Positions 7,866 through 11,108 of a DNA stretch of 11,108 nucleotides are shown here, piece by piece. The position numbers were made by a program, and so were the translations under genes. This stretch comes from Hamiltosporidium magnivora (taxonomy: Eukaryota; Microsporidia; Dubosqiidae). How positions within the stretch are numbered: the first letter of the stretch is position 1; each line of letters opens with the position of its first letter. Where the stretch lies: contig PITI01000543.1 in NCBI GenBank assembly GCA_004325065.1, positions 1-11,108 on the forward strand, read 5' to 3'. The notes under the pieces are model-generated. The model saw only the letters and a program-made list of their open reading frames with translations. It searched no databases and was not told the origin of the DNA.

Positions 7866-9865
7866 TTTTACCTTTAAAACTATAATTATTTTTCAGTGTA
7901 TATAATTTTCGTTTCTAAAAATAATTTGATTATGAATTTAACCATTAGCATCATACTTCTCGCATTTAAATTCTAATAAATTTAACATTTTGGATTAAAT
8001 TTACAATCATATGACTAGTATAATACATATCCCTCACATAATTTAATTGTCTTAAAAAATTACTGCTTAATCATAATAGCTAGCATAATAAACTCATAGT
8101 TTTTTTACATATCTAATTCTAGTAAATATTAATATAAATTACTAATCTGCACTATAGTCAAAAAAAATTAATATTGGGATACTTCATATGCTTGTGTATC
8201 ATGTAATGAAAATATAAGTTCTATAATTTTATAACTTAAAATTGCCAAAAAAATATTCATCTAAAATTTTATTTTAAATAATCTTAGCCATATTTAATTC
8301 CATAGAAATTATTTTTATTTTTAATAAACATGTGATAGGAATATGGGTTAAGTAGTTGATATGCTTTCGTAATATAGGAATTTTAGTTTGGAAAGCTATA
8401 AAATTTCTGAAATAAGTTAAAATATGTTTTGATATTGTTTTAGACAATAAAGGTATTTTTTAACTGAAAAAACTTTTCATATAATTTCAATCAAATTTTT
8501 TAATATAAATTCATATGAAGAGTAAAATCTTAAAATATTATTTATTGGAAGCTATTTTGCTATCTATAAACTCAAATTTAAAAAATTTAATAATTTCAGC
8601 TAAAGAATTTACTAAAAAAATATATATTTCTGGAATAGAGTTTAGATTAAATATAGGTAAAAGACTGATTGAAATTGTAAAAATAATCGAAAAATAGAGA
8701 TACATATAATCATTAGTAAATAATAATAAGATATTTATTTGTAGGTAAATCATTTTTTTAAAGGTGAAATATTGTTAAAGTTCACTTGAAAATTTTCTGC
8801 GATTGAAACAAAATTTATTCAAATAAAACCTTTAGCCGAAATATCAAATCAAGATTCACCGATTTTACTATCTCACAAACCAGCGTGTATTTTAAGAATA
8901 GAAAGAAAGTTTAGATAATTGTAACATGAAGAAAAATCTGAGTTAATATGTATGGGCTTATTAAGAAAAAATACAAGCGTCTGAAGTTACCAGAAGTAAT
9001 ATTAATTTGATCTATTGATTATTTTTTGTGATTATATCTATTTAAAAATTACCAAAACTTTTCGATTAAATATTTTGAGGATAAATTGTCTAGAATTTAA
9101 ATATAGAGGGTGTTTATAAGGATATTAAGTTTTTGAATACTTGCACACAAAGTTAGATAAAATATTTTATAAGATTTCTATACGAAAAGGAACTGTTACT
9201 TAGGCAAATCAGCTTCAAGTATTTGAGATATAAAAGGTTTTGAATATGTAATTTCTTTTCAAAGGACCTAAATCTTACCGTTTAAAATTTTTTCCTAATG
9301 TTCTGTTGCTTAATTTAAAAAATATTTATACGATTTGATCCAGAAATATCTTTTTGAATGTTAAAAAAAATATAAACTGATGAGAGATTATAAATCATTC
9401 GCTTAATCATGGAAAGATATTGAATTTAGACTGACTAAAATTACACACAAGAAAGAAAATATAGATTTGATCTAGGAGTTTAGAAAGAAAATCATATATC
9501 GCTTAATATACCCAAAATTCATGAAAATAATAAGATAATAAGTCTAATTGTATTTTATCGGTAGATACTACCATCGAAATCAAGCTAAGCATAACATACA
9601 AGAAGAAAAAATCTAGATATTAGAGAGCAAAAGCAACCATGAAGAGTAATTTTAACAACATACTTACTTATTCAATGGCATCACTGAATTTTAACAACAA
9701 CCAATGTTACCATTTAATTTATCCGAATATTAAATGAAATTACAAAAATAAAAAAATTTTTTGTTCTATTGGTTTACAATTACAAATCATAATATGTAAA
9801 AATTTTAAGAAACAAATAAAATACGAATTAAATAAATAAAATTTTTGATGTAATACTGATTTAAA

Positions 9866-9884
9866 TATATACATTTTTAAATAA
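9866..9884 (+). repeat. 19-base direct repeat, copy 2
   Basis: This is the second exact copy of the 19-base string described at 2816-2834. It lies about 180 bases upstream of the start codon of the 236-residue gene. Confidence 0.4.
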
Positions 9885-10020
9885 ACCATTTAAAATTCTT
9901 AAACATAAAATTTTTAATTGAAAATATTTATAAAATGAATTATATTGTGTTTTAAACATTAAATCAGAATGATGATGTAAAATTTTAAATGTTTATCGAG
10001 TTAATTTTTTCAATTGATTA

Positions 10021-10065
10021 TATCCCGATAATAAAAGTATTTATACGTAGAAAAATTGTTGAAAT
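10021..10065 (+). promoter_or_regulatory. Possible promoter and short 5' leader of the 236-residue gene
   Basis: The 45 bases before the ATG hold a lone CCC (10024-10026) in otherwise A+T-rich DNA and a TATA-like stretch, GATAATAAAAG (10027-10037). The start codon has A at -3. Short C-rich motifs before start codons have been described for some microsporidian genes, usually nearer the ATG than here. Assignment as a promoter is an inference from position only. Confidence 0.25.
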
Positions 10066-10776
10066 ATGACAGAAATAAATTGCACAAGAAGAAGAAGAAT
10101 CATAATATTCATAGCTATTGTTCTTTTAGCTACAATAACCTTTTTTGTTTTTTGTCATTTTGAAGCCAAAAGATTTAATCAGAAATATTTGAACAAAGTA
10201 AACGACTATATTAAAAGCAATGAAGAAAAAAGCGTAGAAAAATTTACCAAAGTAGGATTATTATCATTAGTTATTCATGCAGAAAACGATTTGAAAGAAG
10301 GTGATATATTCTACTATGAAAATGTGCCTGAAGAGGAAAAGAAAAAGGACATTGAGCATGTAGAAAACATCATGAAAGGTGAAAACCCATCAGAAGAATC
10401 AATAGCCGAAGAACCAGAATATGAAAAATTTCCTCAAGATTGGGAAAAGGAAAAATTCGATAAACTCACTGAAATTGAAGGAAACAATTTTTTTTCCAAA
10501 CTTGGACTTTGTACTACATTACGAAATGCAGAAGTAAATCTCTTCCTGGGACTTCACACGTTTTTATCCGATAGAATACAAGACAGTATACCAGAAAAAG
10601 ATCTTGCATTATATATTGCCATGGAAAAAAACAAGATATCAGTTTTAAGTTCTTGTTCTGATCCCCAACGAAATTCATTTACCCACTTTAAATCAATCGA
10701 TTTTGAATTACCTGAAGATAAAGAAGAAGGAACAACTAAAACAATATCATATTTTATTTTTGGAAGTGCTACATGA
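10066..10776 (+). CDS. Hypothetical membrane-anchored or secreted protein, 236 residues
   Basis: This intact ORF runs from ATG (A at -3, no in-frame upstream alternative needed) to TGA. Residues 8-11 are RRRR, followed by one strongly hydrophobic segment at about 12-30 (IIIFIAIVLLATITFFVF). This is the layout of a type II signal anchor or an uncleaved or cleaved signal sequence, so the bulk of the protein is predicted to face the lumen or the outside. Residues 31-60 are basic and polar. Residues 74-135 are very acidic and probably partly disordered, with an EEEKKK cluster and EESIAEEPEYEKF. The C-terminal part (136-236) looks folded, alternating hydrophobic stretches such as NFFSKLGLCTTLRNAEVNLF with loops. 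Cys occur at 6, 30, 149 and 197, so a 149-197 disulfide is conceivable. G+C is well above the spacer (25 of 60 in 10501-10560), and all Gln codons are CAA/CAG. I recognise no family. It could be a lineage-specific secreted or surface protein, but no function can be assigned. Confidence 0.88.
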   Translation: MTEINCTRRRRIIIFIAIVLLATITFFVFCHFEAKRFNQKYLNKVNDYIKSNEEKSVEKFTKVGLLSLVIHAENDLKEGDIFYYENVPEEEKKKDIEHVENIMKGENPSEESIAEEPEYEKFPQDWEKEKFDKLTEIEGNNFFSKLGLCTTLRNAEVNLFLGLHTFLSDRIQDSIPEKDLALYIAMEKNKISVLSSCSDPQRNSFTHFKSIDFELPEDKEEGTTKTISYFIFGSAT

Positions 10777-10784
10777 TTCATATA

Positions 10785-10790
10785 AATAAA
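10785..10790 (+). promoter_or_regulatory. AATAAA polyadenylation signal
   Basis: AATAAA begins 9 bases after the TGA of the 236-residue gene, followed by a T-rich stretch (GTTTTGTTCC, then TTTTTTTGG). Such a tight arrangement implies a very short 3' UTR, as is usual in compactly transcribed microsporidian genes. Confidence 0.5.
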
Positions 10791-11108
10791 GTTTTGTTCC
10801 TATATTTTTTTGGTTTCAAAAATTGTATTAAAATTTTAATATTTTTACATGATCCTCCAAATTTTAGTAAATACCAGTATTTGCAGCCATTCCTTTAAAT
10901 TTATCGCTTAGATCTATAGTAAATATTAGTCATATAAAATCCTTAAATGTCAATTTCGAATGTACTTAATATAATTATAGCTCGAAAAAAGATATCAGAG
11001 TCAGTTTAAAAATTCCAAATTATCAATTTATGGATCTAATAATTTTATATTATGTTTATTTTACTGGAAAATTTTGTTAAAATAATAATATATTGATTTA
11101 CTCAGTGG
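10791..11108. other. Right-edge spacer
   Basis: This is A+T-rich sequence with no open frame of note on either strand, no RNA gene and no clear repeat. Nothing further is seen here. Confidence 0.6.

Larger units (their letters stand above)
7081..10020. other. Very A+T-rich gene-free interval
   Basis: This is the most A+T-rich part of the window (7 G+C in 8221-8280; 6 in 9901-9960), with A and T about equal on each strand (23 A, 24 T in 7921-7980). There is no supported gene. A 60-residue ATG-initiated + frame at 8515-8697 is K/I/L-rich without a motif, and an overlapping minus frame of similar length competes with it. Small inverted repeats at 7705-7737 and 7852-7865 are listed separately. 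A 13-base direct repeat, AATTTTAACAACA, occurs at 9648-9660 and 9687-9699. Confidence 0.6.

Noticed and set aside
8515..8697. Plus-strand ATG frame of 60 codons
   Set aside because: It has an ATG and moderate helical character but no motif or clear promoter, and a competing minus-strand frame (8538-8753) of similar length. Such lengths are expected by chance here. Transcript evidence could revive it.
10554..10781. Minus-strand frame of 75 codons
   Set aside because: It is an antisense shadow of the 236-residue gene without its own motif.

Overview
This window looks like a gene-poor, strongly A+T-rich stretch of a nuclear eukaryotic genome, most likely a microsporidian with an inflated genome. 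The reasons are: a eukaryotic-type tRNA gene with internal A and B boxes, no encoded CCA and an oligo-T terminator; intronless ORFs in the standard code, followed closely by AATAAA signals; and a left-edge ORF that resembles, from memory only, the C-terminal tail of microsporidian non-LTR retrotransposon polyproteins. The taxonomic call is an inference. Other A+T-rich protists or early-branching fungi are not excluded.

Only three genes are well supported. (1) Positions 1-404 (+) hold the 3' end of a larger ORF that is open through the left edge. (2) Positions 3555-3628 (-) hold a complete, perfectly paired tRNA-Val with anticodon CAC. (3) Positions 10066-10776 (+) hold an intact 236-residue protein with an N-terminal membrane anchor or signal sequence, an acidic middle and no recognised family. 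No operon or pathway links them.

The roughly 9.6 kb between the two protein genes has no convincing intact ORF, but it is not uniform. Positions 3768-3892, upstream of the tRNA, form a G+C-elevated patch with TGT...ACA ends that could be an old solo LTR. Positions 2154-2354 are a G+C-elevated segment readable over 67 codons with one internal stop. Positions about 3970-7080 are A-over-T skewed on the + strand and hold several short, partly broken reading frames, including a D-S-G peptide reminiscent of retroelement aspartic proteases. This may be a decayed gene or retroelement. In contrast, 7081-10065 is very A+T-rich (some 60-base lines have 6-7 G+C) and shows only small inverted repeats.

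I found no CRISPR array, rRNA, intact transposase or clear new system. The most useful leads are the candidate LTR beside the tRNA gene, the possible retroelement relic downstream of it, and the unassigned membrane protein.
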